From positions 20,916,835 through 20,980,834 of the forward strand of contig OY365810.1 of NCBI GenBank assembly GCA_959347315.1: a stretch of DNA of 64,000 nucleotides. Direction: 5' to 3'. Shown in pieces: positions 1 to 11,730 of this stretch. The position numbers were made by a program, and so were the translations under genes. Position 1 is the first letter of the stretch; every line of letters starts with the position of its first letter. Origin of the DNA: Bimastos eiseni. Taxonomy: Eukaryota > Annelida > Clitellata > Crassiclitellata > Lumbricidae. The notes under the pieces are model-generated. The model had not been told where the DNA came from, made no database searches, and saw only the letters and a list, made by a program, of their open reading frames with translations.

Positions 1-2240
1 TTAGCTTTTGTGGGCGCAGTAGAAATGTTGAGATCGCGATTACCCTCCCCATGCGGAAATCCTGCCTACACTACTGAACAAAAGACAAGTGTATAACAAG
101 GTGGGAGAAAATATCAGAACAAAATACTATAAGGGGCGTAGGCATGTATTGCAGATGATATAGGGACCATACTCTTACCCATATATGTCTCGGTACATTT
201 ATGTAGTTTCATTTAGAAACCTCACAAAGTCGCTGACAACTTGCGAAGGGCAAAATGAGGCACAAAGAGTTTCAACAAGGCTGAGTAGCTCAAGTTGACC
301 CTGCGAAGGGAAGGGAGAGGGGGTGCAAGCCGTCCTCTGTGCGCAGATGTGAGTGCGTCATAGATGAAGCGGTAGCCTCTTGGGTTGGGGTGGTAAAAAC
401 CATATGGGCGTAACGTAGGTCTACATGACTAGAGCGTTACACATAACCCGCTGTGATGTCGATGGGGTTTGAGGAAACGAGGTGTGAAGTGACCAGGCAA
501 AAGATTATCGTTTAGCAAGAAACCCAAGACAATAAAAACGCTCAGGCGCGTAAAAGAATTAAATGCTGCTGCAAGAAGGCAAGACTTGAATAATTAATTA
601 TAATTATATTTATCCGATATTATAGTATCTCTTCCAACGCGATATAACTATTCAATGTTTCGACGCGATTGCTTGCCGTGGTACAGTTGATAAATGCTGG
701 CCATTCCAGATGGTCTATATCCATCGCATAGAATAATTTGCATGTACGCCCATCTGAATGTATTATTGAGTTTATACAGAAATCAGAATTATACAAATAT
801 TATAATAATGAGCAGATGCCAATTAGCCTGCTAGCATTTACAAATAGCAAGGCATAGAAGTATAAAACTAATAACATAAACAAATACAGAACATACTGCC
901 ATTAAAACCAGTAACATAAAGAGATTATTATATTTCAGGCATTTTGTACCATGATTACAAATTCTGTTAATTATATAGATACGTCATAAATATAAATAAA
1001 GCATTTAACCCATAAATTATTCTGGCACTTTGTTGTTGCCACAACTATTATTAAATTACAATATTATGCTTACTATGCCGCTGATGCATGTAAGCATTGG
1101 CAATCAATGCCGTGTTTTTATATTTAACTGAAAAGTAAGATACCTATAAACAGCGCCAAGACGTCGAAGACAATTCTCACAGTGATCCTCCAACATTCTT
1201 GGTCCATTGCGATGAACTGATGACGATCAAGTCAACTGTTGACACTCGATTCACCTTTGGATCGAGAGCCCTTCTCAAGCCACTGATGTCGACAGATCAG
1301 TGATGCTGTTTGTCTCAAAACTCGTTGGTTGTTCCACCTCGAAGAACGACAGGGTCGGCTAACCGTGACTTACTGAGCAATAATTCAGCAAAAATCCGGT
1401 TTTATCGGGTTTATATAATCATTACAAGTGCGCATATTTTAGTCTGTTCGATTGGTAAATCAAGACCGTCTATCCACATTCTCAGCTAATGTATTCTAAC
1501 CTATATCGACCAAATTTAACCTATGCACTGTAACGCCTGAAGTCATGTTGATAATGATTTTGTGGCGTTCTGCCGCCCGAGCGCCTGCCTAACGCTAACG
1601 GACGGTGTCGACTCCAGCTTGCGAATACGTCTGTAGTCGCCCGAGTCACTTCGCTGTCAAATCTCAATGCCGAACGGTTACTCTCTATATCTACCAGGAT
1701 GATCACTATCACCAGGCAAGATTAAGGACGGGTCTCTTCTCCAAGAAAGGTAACACGGCTCGAATTAGTAACGAGGTCTGACTCTGCCTATTCCGCGGTC
1801 GCCGGATGGGCAACGTTCTGAGGATGGCCGTACTCAAAACAGGGTTCATAATCATACCGGCAGAAGTCTTCCTCGTCTTGCATACCTTCCAAGCCACTAG
1901 CCTCTTCTTCCTCTCTACCTGATGTCGTACAATTCAGCATCTTTTGACTCTGAAACTATCGCCAATTAGGGACACCAAACGTTCTCTTAAGTTACGAGGT
2001 TCAGACATATTTGAAACAAGTCCATAAGCCATTTCGGCCTATACAATTATCGGTAGTTAAATTCAACGTCTTGTACTCCTAGACATTACTGTTCTCAACT
2101 CTTTAAACTCTGTCGTCCTAGACACTACAAGTCGCACAGCTCTTAGTCATGTCATCTCCGACACTTATCTATCACGCCTTCTGCTCAACACGTATCTCTC
2201 GGTTTATTTCCGTATATAGCATAAACGGCCGCACACGTAT
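1..2240. other. Non-coding stretch, no gene recognised
   Basis: AT-rich DNA with short open frames only and no recognisable protein similarity. The first 16 bases after position 1 (tagcttttgtgggcgc) recur at about 22588, so the window probably opens inside a dispersed repeat. Nothing else could be assigned. Confidence 0.5.
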
Positions 2241-3960
2241 ATTTTGTCATGCACTACAATTGACGGACTAAGTTCCCGTCCTCTGTGTTAGCAGTTACCC
2301 ACCAACACTGATATATTCTGCTTCGATAAAAATGACACTGGCATGGTATTCACGGACACTGATAGTGAAGGTCTTCTGTCTATAACCTTCGCTATCTGCA
2401 CACAGATCTTCGATCCGACCTACGCACGAGGGGGTCCAACCTCGCACTTCAGTCAGTTCTCCGAACTGTGTGTGACGACAAGCAACCATGTATTCACCTG
2501 GGTACCCGATTACTCAAACGCACTCGTATCGATCACTTCGATCAGACACGCAAGTAGATACACTTCGGGAAAACGAGAGTAGTATCTATGACCAACGTAG
2601 GTAGCCAACAGTAATATTTACGCATCGATCAATTCTTTGTCTACTGGTCTACTTGTTATCTCTAACCTGGGTTTTCGACTGCCCAGACTTTGACGGGCTT
2701 CTTGGTCAATTTCCGTGTGCGGCATACCGGCCTCACACGCATAAGTCATCGTGCACACGATTGACCGTCCTCTGCGTTGGTAATTGTCCGCCAACACCGT
2801 AATATATTCTGATACTCGGGAAACCGAGAGGAGTAACTATGACCAACGTAGGTAACAAACAAGAGTACCTATCGAACGAGCATAAAGCCATCAAGAAGAG
2901 TTACTTGACTTTTAACCTGTATCAATCGGCACCAGTGTTTTCTCTTGTTTGTCACGTGCTCTTCTAACGTGTTCACCCTCCACGTGTAATTCCAGCGGGT
3001 CCTTCGGGAATTTCTATCGAACGTATCCAATGGGGAACTTTCCCCGTATGTGCCAACGATCCACCGGCCGCTCTCTCGGTTTGTACGGCTGGAACTCCGG
3101 GAATCTAAGTAACTCAAGTAAAGATACGCGGGGAAACCGCGACCTAAGACATTGCGATCAGACACGCAAATCAACAGATTGCTGGTAAACGGGAGGAGTA
3201 AGAATGACCACGTTAGGTAGCCAAGTATAGATATTTGCGGAAAACCGTAAATAGAAAAGAATATGCGGAGACGCCCGCAATTGATCAGGTTTTCGGCACC
3301 AAAGGGAACTTTCCCTGTATCGAACGCACCAATGGGGTCACCCTCCCCGTATTTATCGATTGTATTCATGTTTTCAAGTATTTGTCAACGGCTTCTCCGG
3401 TAGCTCTCAGTCTGTTTCCAACGGCTTCACAGGTAGCTCTCAGTCTGTTTCCAACGGCTTCACAGGGCCGTCCTCCCTGTCTTTTAACCAACGTGTACAC
3501 TGGGGAATTCTTCCCGTAAATTGTCTCAATGGTCGCCATAATCTGTCTTGATGTAACGTTCGGTTGCTCGGGGCTTTACCCGATCTCTATTACTCACGGC
3601 CACCGACGGGGTCACGTATCCGACAATCTACTGGAAATCGTGAGGAATAACTATGACCAATATAGGTAGCCAACAAGAATATTTCTCGGCCACCAGAACT
3701 TCTACGATTTGCACGGTTGGGGATTTTTCCCAGTCTATCTCCCTGTCGGCCGCCGATGCCTCTCTTGATATATGAGTCGGTCCCTTCTGGGACTCACCCA
3801 GTCTGTATCACTCACGGCCACCAACGGGGTCACCATCTTCCCCGTATTCCCGAACAGAACTGTCATTCATTCATTTATTTCTCTAGATCGGGTCTTTACG
3901 CACTCTCGAACGGTAACCAGACCTGTGAGCATTTCTTACGATCGGTCTTTCTCTGTCCCC
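2241..3960. repeat. Hairpin-rich, diverged long-period repeat region
   Basis: Blocks recur with divergence. The motif atgaccaacgtaggtagcca and close variants appear at about 2588, 2837, 3203 and 3651. A block with tgaccgtcctctg followed by ccaacac and atatattctg appears at about 2262-2325 and 2761-2812. Between 2815 and 3845 lie at least twelve small inverted repeats with stems of 4-7 bp and mostly 3-7 base loops, for example 2815-2828 (ctcgg-gaaa-ccgag), 3127-3141, 3234-3251, 3303-3316, 3462-3480, 3568-3583, 3780-3793 and 3824-3845. No protein similarity was seen. It could be a decayed satellite or a structured mobile element; the repeats and hairpins are seen, the nature is not known. Confidence 0.65.
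3387..3485 (+). repeat. 33-bp tandem repeat, about three copies
   Basis: Two full copies (3387-3419 and 3420-3452) and a partial third from 3453 begin with aacggcttc and contain tagctctcagtctg. The period is a multiple of three, so it reads as an 11-residue repeat (NGFTGSSQSVS), but no flanking gene supports coding. The last copy runs into the hairpin at 3462-3480. Confidence 0.8.
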
Positions 3961-5218
3961 TCTGTTGACCCCTACGATCAGGGCACGGTCCGTCTTGCGA
4001 TCGACGGCAGAGGGGCCCACCCCACCAGATCAGCGAAAAGCAGCACCGGCCTGACCGCGAGAGCGGCTGTCACTAGAGGTAGCATTTTTATGGCAACATG
4101 ATCTCTGGAGCGGTACGAGAACCACTCTACGTATGAAGCAGTACGAACCACTGCTCCACATATATATAGCGATGCACCGCATGTCAGGCTATACTCAAGC
4201 CGATTCATGCGTCTTACGAATGCCAGAATACAATTTTTCAATTCAATAGAATTGTACTGTGTTGAGGCGCAGTATAAGTTGACAACTGGAGGTATATGCA
4301 TATTCAAAACCACATTGACAATACAAGCTAAGGAACATTCGCAACTGTTCGTGGTCCAGTGAATACCTTCTGAGTAGGCAGGGTAATACTGTGCTGCAAT
4401 TATAGTTTAAGTTGTTATTGAACATTTTTATAGCGCAACTCAAAGATTCAGAGGCGCTTCCAACCCAAGTCAATGCTGCATCTAGCAACTAATCTCTGGA
4501 GTCCAAAACGCCATCACGCAAATGGATCAGACATCAATTCATGGTTCTCTTAAACAGATTCTCAATCAAGTCCATCGCAAGTTTCACTTCAACGAGACAG
4601 CGTCTCATCGTCAAAATAGTTAAACTTCAGTATAACTAAATGGATCCATACCTCACACCGAATGTAAGACACTCGTGAAGTGGATATGAGAAAGGGAGTT
4701 TAGACAATTTTCCGGTAATGTCTTAAACTTCGCATCGCAAAAAAATTCGCGTAAGATTGATAAACTTAAATTCGATATAAAATAAAATGAAATTCAACAG
4801 AGCCAAATAATTGATACGCAATGGTGCCAGGTCAGAATTAAGAGGCAGCTCAATGTTGAGCATCACAAAAACGATGGATTGATGGTAATTGATGGTAATA
4901 ACAGCTTGAGCGTGAGAGCACAATATGTGACTTTGAAAAGTTTGCTGATCAGTCTCTCACTGAAATGTTAAGCAGAGGTGAAAAGTCGAGAAAAATGTTG
5001 AGCGAACTGATGTAACTCATACGGGAGTTCGTTGGATGATATTAGGATAAAACAGAACTGGGCAGAGAAAAACAATCGGAAAACTTTGTAATCGCGCCGT
5101 AAAATTGCGCATAATTATTGCATGCGCGCGCACACACGATCATGCATAGATACATGCAAAAAAACATTCACGCATACAATTTACATACGTGAATACATGC
5201 CCACTGAGAGGGGTAAAA
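3961..5218. other. Non-coding stretch, no gene recognised
   Basis: Only short frames without recognisable similarity. AT-rich from about 4500 onward. No element boundaries were identified. Confidence 0.5.
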
Positions 5219-5305
5219 GGGGGACAAATGACACGGGTCCCCACCTCGAACTAAATAAATAAGGGGCCCCACCCCAACTTAATGAATAAGGGGCCCCACC
5301 CTTTG
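5219..5305. repeat. Short duplicated GGGGCCCC motif
   Basis: The segment aataaggggccccaccc occurs twice within 35 bases (about 5259 and 5285), preceded by the related cacgggtccccacc. Each contains the self-complementary ggggcccc. This is probably the end of a dispersed repeat; no other boundary is visible. Confidence 0.45.
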
Positions 5306-6883
5306 AATATTTGTAAACTTTTTCTATGATTATTAACAATTTATTAACAAATCACAGTTGGTCTTATTAACCAGATTTCTACTTTAATATTTTCAAATAA
5401 TTCATAAGGGGCAATAATTGAATCAAAATTTAAAGTTTTCGCCAACTCCGCTTCACTGGCCAATGTTGCCATTGACTTTGTTTTGACACATTGTTTCCCG
5501 CTGATAGTTTTTGACTCGTTTCAACAAACTGAATTTCTCTTTGCACTTGCAAAAACGGAAGCTGGAAGACAAAAAATCCTCATGCCAACAAATAAATTGA
5601 GGAAGAGATTCTGTGGCAAAATTTCATGCAGTTTATTGAACAACTGAATTTTTGAGCCAATATTTTCTTGACACACACACATGCATAAGGAAGTAAAAGT
5701 ACAGATGACGGTCATCAACACCAGAGGCCGTTGCCGACCGCTCAGTAGTTGTTGATTCCGCTCATCCAAAGAATGACAAAACAGTAGGCCTATTTAAAAG
5801 CCTACAATGCTACAACAACGTTGGAAACAAACTTTACTCACTCGATAGTTCTACCGTAGTCTTCTTCGTCTTCCTCCAGGGTTTAAGGACATCAACCATT
5901 ACCATAGGTGTTTAAATAGTCAACTGCGCAGTCGACGGCTCTCTAATTATACAGAATTTGTCAGTTGGTTTAGCTTAGGTACTCGGCTACACGGATACAC
6001 AATGCACACGGTCATAGCCATACGAACACATACATTTCAACCTAATTGGTATCTATTCATTTCCACTCCAATTGCTTAACGCCTTACTTAGAGCGCTGCG
6101 TATTGTGTTAAACTTTATACCTATAAGTTCTTTTGACACGAAACTTCAATAGAATAAATTATTTTAAGCACACGTATTTTAATGAAATGTAAACTGTGTA
6201 ATTGAATATAAGAGACAAAGAGTAGTTCAGAATTCTTGTAAGAGGGAAAGGCACTCTATGGCTGAGTAGCATCGTTGTGTATAGAATGAAGATATTCGCT
6301 GATTGAATTAATTAAAGAGCATTACCTACTCACTCACTCGATCGATCCATCCTCTACTGTACAATCGAGAGATCCCGCGTGCTGACGCACTAACCCGGTG
6401 TTTGGTTTTATCACCCAAACTCTATACAAATGAACCTATTCGTATAGTGGTCGCATTTCCTACTGCTTGCTCTCTGTTCACCCTCTCAACTCTGAGGACG
6501 TCTTTTTTGCAATTGCTTACTATGCTTATTTTGTGAGTACACATTCTTTGATTGTTCATACATTGGTCCTAATGTTTAAAATGTGCATTTTGCAGGCGGT
6601 TCTGTAAACTACTTACTTAACTGTAGCTGCAAAATCATTACACTGTGTGACGTCATAATAACAGATCTACATACTATACGCCATTTATGCCTTCAGGAAT
6701 TGGCATTGATAACAAATCAATATCTAAATTTAAGTAATATATTGGCTACAGTTCGTGTATATCTATCTCGTTCAATTATTTTGGTTATATGGTCTCGAGT
6801 GTCTTGTAATATTGATGTCGGTTATTATGTTTCGAAAGGCGGCTTTCGATCTCCTGCAGATGCTTATGCATCCGCTATCAACC
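5301..6883. other. Upstream region of the F-box-like gene, no feature assigned
   Basis: AT-rich DNA without recognisable coding sequence. It should contain the promoter and any 5' non-coding exon of the gene whose first coding exon is placed at 6884, but no convincing TATA box or start site could be chosen. Confidence 0.4.
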
Positions 6884-9883
6884 ATGTCGAAGAAACGAAA
6901 ATCATCTGAATCCTGTAATAACGAACAAGCGAACGGAGTCTCGGAAGGTCAGTTGATGCTTACAAATCTCTTTAATCATGCCATGCTCTCCAATACATTG
7001 TGATTGCACAGCCGCAAGTAGTTACCTATGAAAGTCACTCGTATAATGTTAGCCTCATTGGACGATAGTATTACTGCCTGGTACGACACACTATTATTAT
7101 TCTCTGTGACCTAACTCAGACTTTTTTTCTCTACTGTTGCTTGCAAGTAACTAACTCCTGGTTGGTCGTTATTAACTGACATAACATCGATCAAGGTTTT
7201 GAGAAGATATAATATTTTTTTTCTTTTAAAAGCACGAGAAACCAGCATTAAATTTCAACTTACATTTTACACTGTCAGCTCAAAATCGACAATCTATAGG
7301 CCTACAATACACATCTTCGAATTGATTTTACCAGCAACTTGATACTGGCGCCACATCTGCATCGCTCTGCCTCTTAACTATATACTTAGGCCTACTTATC
7401 CAAGGCCGGATTGCCAAACGCCTCTTTAGCTAAGTGCGTAGGCGTACAGCATTAGGCTTGTATTACATAATATTATGTTAACGAAGACAAGTATATAATA
7501 TTATTAATGATTAACGAATCACATGTAATCAGAGATATTAATTGCAATATATCGTATATCATAACAATAGCCATTTTTATGTTTCGAAATAGTCGAAAAA
7601 AAATTACCTGATATATTTCACCAACACTTTTGTTATAACATGAGCTCCATACACCGCGCCATAAGAAGTACTCACGTCTTAATGGTTCCCTATGCCAGAA
7701 CTAATGCTAGATTAGTATCTATTAAATGCCATGGTGCCAGAATTTGGAATGCTATTCCAGCCACCATTTACTTATCATACAGCATTAAATCCTTTAGAAC
7801 CAAAATGATATCTCATATTCTCGACCAAAATAAGGACAATTGAAGGGCTGGGATCCTTAACTCAGAGGGGTTAGGTAGGGAAGGGGTGTGGGTCAAATGA
7901 ATATACCAATCAATCTTTGGACTGATTGAGTGTTAAAATAAAATAAATTAATGTGCTGGTTCAATCTTGGCTCGTGTACTGAGCAACACTGGCGCTCTGG
8001 AAAAATTGTTTTCTACTTGACTACATAAATGTATTTTTCTCAAGATAAAACGTATCATTTAATTCTTTGTTGTGTTTGTTGTTGTACCTAACTCTTCACC
8101 TGGTGGCTACATTTTGTTAGTTAAGACTAGTTAAGTTTTATGTTCACACACCGTTGAATCTATTATTTTCTCCCTTTAATCTTCTCTTACCGGCTCTCAC
8201 TTTTCTATTTCACCTATCCTACTAGGTGGCCCTAACTTGCGGGACCTTTGGTCCCTAATTGGGTCTCCTGGGCTAATCTCATCCTCCTTACTCACTCCAA
8301 GACTCCTTCTCTCGTTTCTCAACTAGAATTAGACATAATTACTATTTTGTTGTGGATTTGATGTAAACTGTTGTATATAATTCTGATCAGCCAAATAAAT
8401 TTCTTTGATTTGATTTGATAACCATGATTTTCTTTCTAGTTGAGAGTGCTAAACGTGGAAAATTCGCCTCATTCTGTGATACATCAGTAAGCTATAATTA
8501 TAATTTTAAATGCAACTCACAATTCTTACTTAGATCATATTTTCATGGTTTGGTTTAGTCTTATCATATAATAACTAACATTTTCTGTTTTGTTTCTGTA
8601 GTCAAGTGATCTCTTATAAACATAGTAGGCTAATTCTTTGTTTTAGCGTGAAGTCGCAAGACTTTGTCTAGGTATTTAAATGCTTTACAGCAATCCCTGG
8701 TTGCATCTTGCATCAAGAACAGATACCAGTGGAATGCGACCAGTATGGGTTTAGGATGAAATTCAATTATTGGAATTTTTATAACACCAATCAACGCAAT
8801 ATCGATATGATAGGAACAGGCTAACATTAAGCCTGCGCCTACTACCAGCTCGAAGTGTGTAAGCGTAACATGTGATATGTTTTAACGTTTCTTGTAGTTG
8901 CAAGATCTCCCGATGGAGATGCTTCAGTGTATTCTCGTTAAAGCAGTGGCTTTGGAAGTAAAGAGTTTGAAGCTGGACAAAAGTGTGTGGAAAGAAAAGT
9001 CGGATCTTGTGATAAGCCGCCTCAGAACAGTATGTTCGCTATGGAACAGCATCCTTACAACCAACTTCTTTCGAAATGAACTTCACAGAGCTCTAGACGG
9101 CGCTGGTTAGTTCATCATAATAGTATATATTATAGCCGCCTTATGTGCACAAATAACTAGACTAATAATTTTGAATTGCGATCAATCTGTAACTTAGGCG
9201 CTGCTCATGAGTCGAAAAAACATTGGCATATTAGTAGGGATGTTACACAATATACATAAGGTTAATCTGTATGCGTACGTGCTGTGCGATTGCAGGCTTT
9301 CTCATTAAAGAAGATGTTTACTTACTTACTTACCTACACTATTTTGATACCCCTTTAAATGTTGTGACCGCGTGGCCAAGCCAAAGCGTTGCTACGTGGT
9401 TTTAGAGTACACGGTAACATGTTTTCTTTAAAACTGAATTCTGAAAAGAAAGAAACAAGATTTCTACCGTTGCCGGAATCGAACCATCGATCGCTTGATT
9501 TGTTGTATCGTATGGTGCATTGAAAATTCGTGGTAAACGCTTTGAATAATAGAGCGCTTACCACGAATTTTCAATGCACCATACGATACAACGTTTTCAT
9601 CAAATGCGCGTATATCCTACTATCCTCGTCTTTTGAATGAAAATAATGTTTGTTAGAGAGATCTGTTATGCTCAGCCTGATGATAGTAGTTTCTTGTTTT
9701 CAATTCCTATTTGTCATTTTAAAACGTTACTTTTAAATGCATCTCTTCGTAATCTTTGATTGAAGCGAAGTCTTCTTTGGTACAGGAACTAAAATTCGAC
9801 CTGCTGAAGTGCTTCCTGTAGACCTAATTGATATGTTAACAAAAAAGATGGAAATATTTTCATGCTACGCTGATGCAACTTGA
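6884..9883 (+). CDS. F-box-like protein, four exons (predicted)
   Basis: I join four exons in one frame: 6884-6947 (ATG; donor GTCAGT), 8440-8486 (acceptor tttctttctag; donor GTAAGC), 8898-9105 (acceptor tttcttgtag; donor GTTAGT) and 9786-9883 (acceptor ctttggtacag; stop TGA). Phases agree at each junction, giving about 138 residues. The N-terminus is basic and polar (MSKKRKSSES). The third exon starts LQDLPMEMLQCILVKAV and continues to RLRTVCSLWNSIL, which matches the leucine/proline start and the R.VC..W end of F-box domains. These bind Skp1 in SCF ubiquitin ligases and bring in substrates. No substrate-binding domain is present in this short reading. The propeller-like frames at 10457-11321, same strand, could be its missing C-terminus. 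In-frame upstream ATGs exist, so the start is tentative. Exon structure is seen; function is by family resemblance. Confidence 0.55.
7640..8418 (+). mobile_element. LINE 3' fragment inside intron 1 of the F-box-like gene
   Basis: The frame 7640-7843 ends in a pattern typical of the C-terminus of non-LTR retrotransposon polyproteins: R.NARLVSIKCHGARIWNAI followed by SFRTKMISHILD. A long 3' untranslated part follows, ending at about 8418 in a short tttga repeat tail. The 5' part, including the polymerase, is absent. The tail ends only about 20 bases before the acceptor of the second exon at 8440. Confidence 0.65.
9255..9340 (+). mobile_element. LINE 3' tail, severely truncated
   Basis: The segment with gtgctgtgcgattgcagg, then attaaagaa and an actt repeat, closely resembles the 3' end of the longer LINE fragment at 15541-16132. 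It lies in intron 3 of the F-box-like gene. Only the tail remains. Confidence 0.6.
9502..9592. repeat. Near-perfect 40-bp inverted repeat (hairpin)
   Basis: Arms 9502-9541 and 9553-9592 are complementary with one mismatch, separated by 11 bases. It lies in intron 3 of the F-box-like gene, just after a minus-strand tRNA B-box-like sequence (ggttcgattcc, complement of about 9475-9485). It may be a small foldback element or a hairpin precursor RNA; the pairing is seen, the role is unknown. Confidence 0.85.
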
Positions 9884-10456
9884 CTCCTCCCTACTTCCTC
9901 TCAACGTTTCGCTATCTACCCTATTATTATTATTCTGATGTTTTGTATGATTGTCACGTCCTCGTTATTAGTAGTAACGAATTGCATTGTTAATTCGTCA
10001 AAAGTAACTATGCGTGGATCGAATCTTATTTTTGTGAGGATATTTAGATGAGGTTCAATAAAGTAATTGTCTTGGAGATTGTGATAAATACGCTATAGAA
10101 GAAATTGAAGAAAGATTCAATTTCATTGCATGTTGCCCAGTTCGAGTTATCAGTGATCTATTCACAAACTTTATTATTAGTTTCTTATTTATGTTTGACA
10201 TTTCGTTTCACGTTTCGAATGCCGCTTATAAAGGCCATACATCTGTGTTAGCGGACTGTGTTACCGTGTCAGATTGCTTCATGAGATTACATTATTTTCC
10301 TTCTCATTTGAAAGAATTGCGAAATACACTGCAGCCAATTTCTAAGTATAGGCTTATTTGCGTGGTTGATAAATATGCGTTGTACAAACAGTATAATAGG
10401 TTATGATTGTGAAATAATAATAACTTTAGGCCTATATAACTGAACAATGTTTCCAG
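9884..10456 (+). other. Region between F-box-like and propeller-like coding parts, with an open frame
   Basis: From about 10058 to 10406 one frame is open for roughly 115 codons. It contains EEIEERFNFIACCPVRVISD and later KGHTSVLADCVTVSDCFMRL. It lacks a clear acceptor, its start codon is internal, and I do not recognise the sequence. It lies between two parts of a possible single gene and could be another exon or a decayed one. Confidence 0.3.
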
Positions 10457-11321
10457 CCGAAGATATGATTCGGATGGAGATTTTGCATCAATCACAGATC
10501 GACGGTGTGATCATCCAAGCTACTACATTGAAAGACGAAATACTGGTGTTCTACTCACTACGTGATAATACTTACAGCATTAAAGTCTACAACCGCAACA
10601 ACATGGCAAAGGTGAAACATGTAATCGCACTGCCTGGTAGACGTCCTGCGTGGGTAGAAGCTTGTAATGTTACCAACTGCGTTTATGTACTGGAACAAAC
10701 AGGGAATATTTTTCATCTTCGGTTATACGCATTACGATAGATAAAAAATATCAACTTAGCGTTCAAACATGGGTTAATGATCTAAGTTTCTCAATTACTG
10801 ATATGTCTGTATTCGTCAAAGGTAACCTGTTAATCATTTCAACACCGGAAGAACTTCATTCTGAAGCAGTAAGCATATTTGATCCGAATGGTTTCTTACA
10901 GCGTCAGCTAATATTATCTCCAGATATCTATGGGTTCAGATACGTTGAAAGTGTTATCCAAAAGTCAAACGGAAACCTTGTCTTAGGAACTGTTAGCAAA
11001 CAGTTTCAAACGGTTATAATGGAGATCGATGCAAATGGAAATATTGAACGGCAATATAAATCGTCATTGAGTAGGCATATTCTTAGTGATGTGAATTTAG
11101 TCGATGCCTCGGGACGAATTCTGATAAATGATCAGGTAAACGGGCTCGAGGTGTTAGATTCCGAGCTAAATCTCTTGGATTTTACTCGTCCGCATTCAAA
11201 TCAGAACGACTCCAATATTTTCAGTGGTCTGCATTACGATAGCGAAAAGAATGAGGTTGTGGGATGTCGTTGTTTCTTTAGCTCTCATTTCAGTGATCTG
11301 ACTATCTTCCGATTCTGTTAA
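10457..11321 (+). pseudogene. Beta-propeller-like C-terminal coding region with a frameshift
   Basis: A likely acceptor (aatgtttccag) precedes 10457. The first frame runs to a stop at 10740 and includes QIDGVIIQATTLKDEILVFY, IKVYNRNNM and NCVYVLEQTGNIF. The next frame (usable from about 10715, ending TAA 11319-11321) continues the same style with VSIFDPNGFLQRQLILS, KSNGNLVLG, EIDANGNIERQYKSSL and LEVLDSELNLLDF, ending LTIFRFC. These recurring strands resemble NHL-type propeller blades. The two frames join if one base is missing near the T run at 10708-10713. That may be an inactivating mutation or an assembly error. An AATAAA lies three bases after the stop, which supports a real gene end. 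It may be the 3' exon of the F-box-like gene upstream. Confidence 0.55.
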
Positions 11322-11323
11322 GA

Positions 11324-11329
11324 ATAAAA
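11324..11329 (+). promoter_or_regulatory. Polyadenylation signal AATAAA
   Basis: AATAAA follows the stop codon of the propeller-like frame almost immediately, within the string ttaagaataaaacg. Overlap of coding end and poly(A) signal is unusual but seen in compact 3' ends. Confidence 0.4.
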
Positions 11330-11544
11330 CGATTGTTAGGAATGTTTACTATCGGAACAATTTCAGTTAATAGTGTTATCGACACAATAATCGTGTAATA
11401 ACTGTGTTCAATTTTTAGCATACATGTACATGTTGTATTTGTTGTAAACTGATTATTTTTCTACAAAGTTCACGTGATTATAAAAAGGCAAATGGTAATT
11501 CGGTTTTTCATGCATTTTATTAAATAATTATTCTACTCTAATAG

Positions 11545-11730
11545 ATTAATCAAGCAATCAATCAGTGATAGTTAATATAGCGCCTCTTCAATGAATCTAC
11601 TCAGGGCGTTGTCCCACCTTGGACAAATAAGACAAATTTCAGAGTGGAATAAAAATGGGTTCTTAGGCAAGAGCCGAAGATCCAATGGGAGGCTACTCCT
11701 AGCAGTCGGGCTCACAACTACAATTGATGC
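11545..11730 (-). mobile_element. Dispersed repeat 3' end with tatatagcgcctc-type motif
   Basis: Read on the minus strand, the sequence gaagaggcgctatatta is followed by a tgat-type tail (complement of about 11545-11590). The preceding ctgagtagat is shared with a copy at 31410-31500. Related ends lie near 36110, 38890, 40960 and 60640. This looks like a SINE or LINE 3' end with a variable tetranucleotide tail. Confidence 0.45.

Noticed and set aside
2869..3369. 166-codon minus-strand frame
   Set aside because: No recognised similarity, lies across the hairpin-rich repeats, and plus frames are open too.
9467..9490. tRNA gene on the minus strand
   Set aside because: Only a B-box-like word is present; stems do not pair and no A box lies at the right distance.
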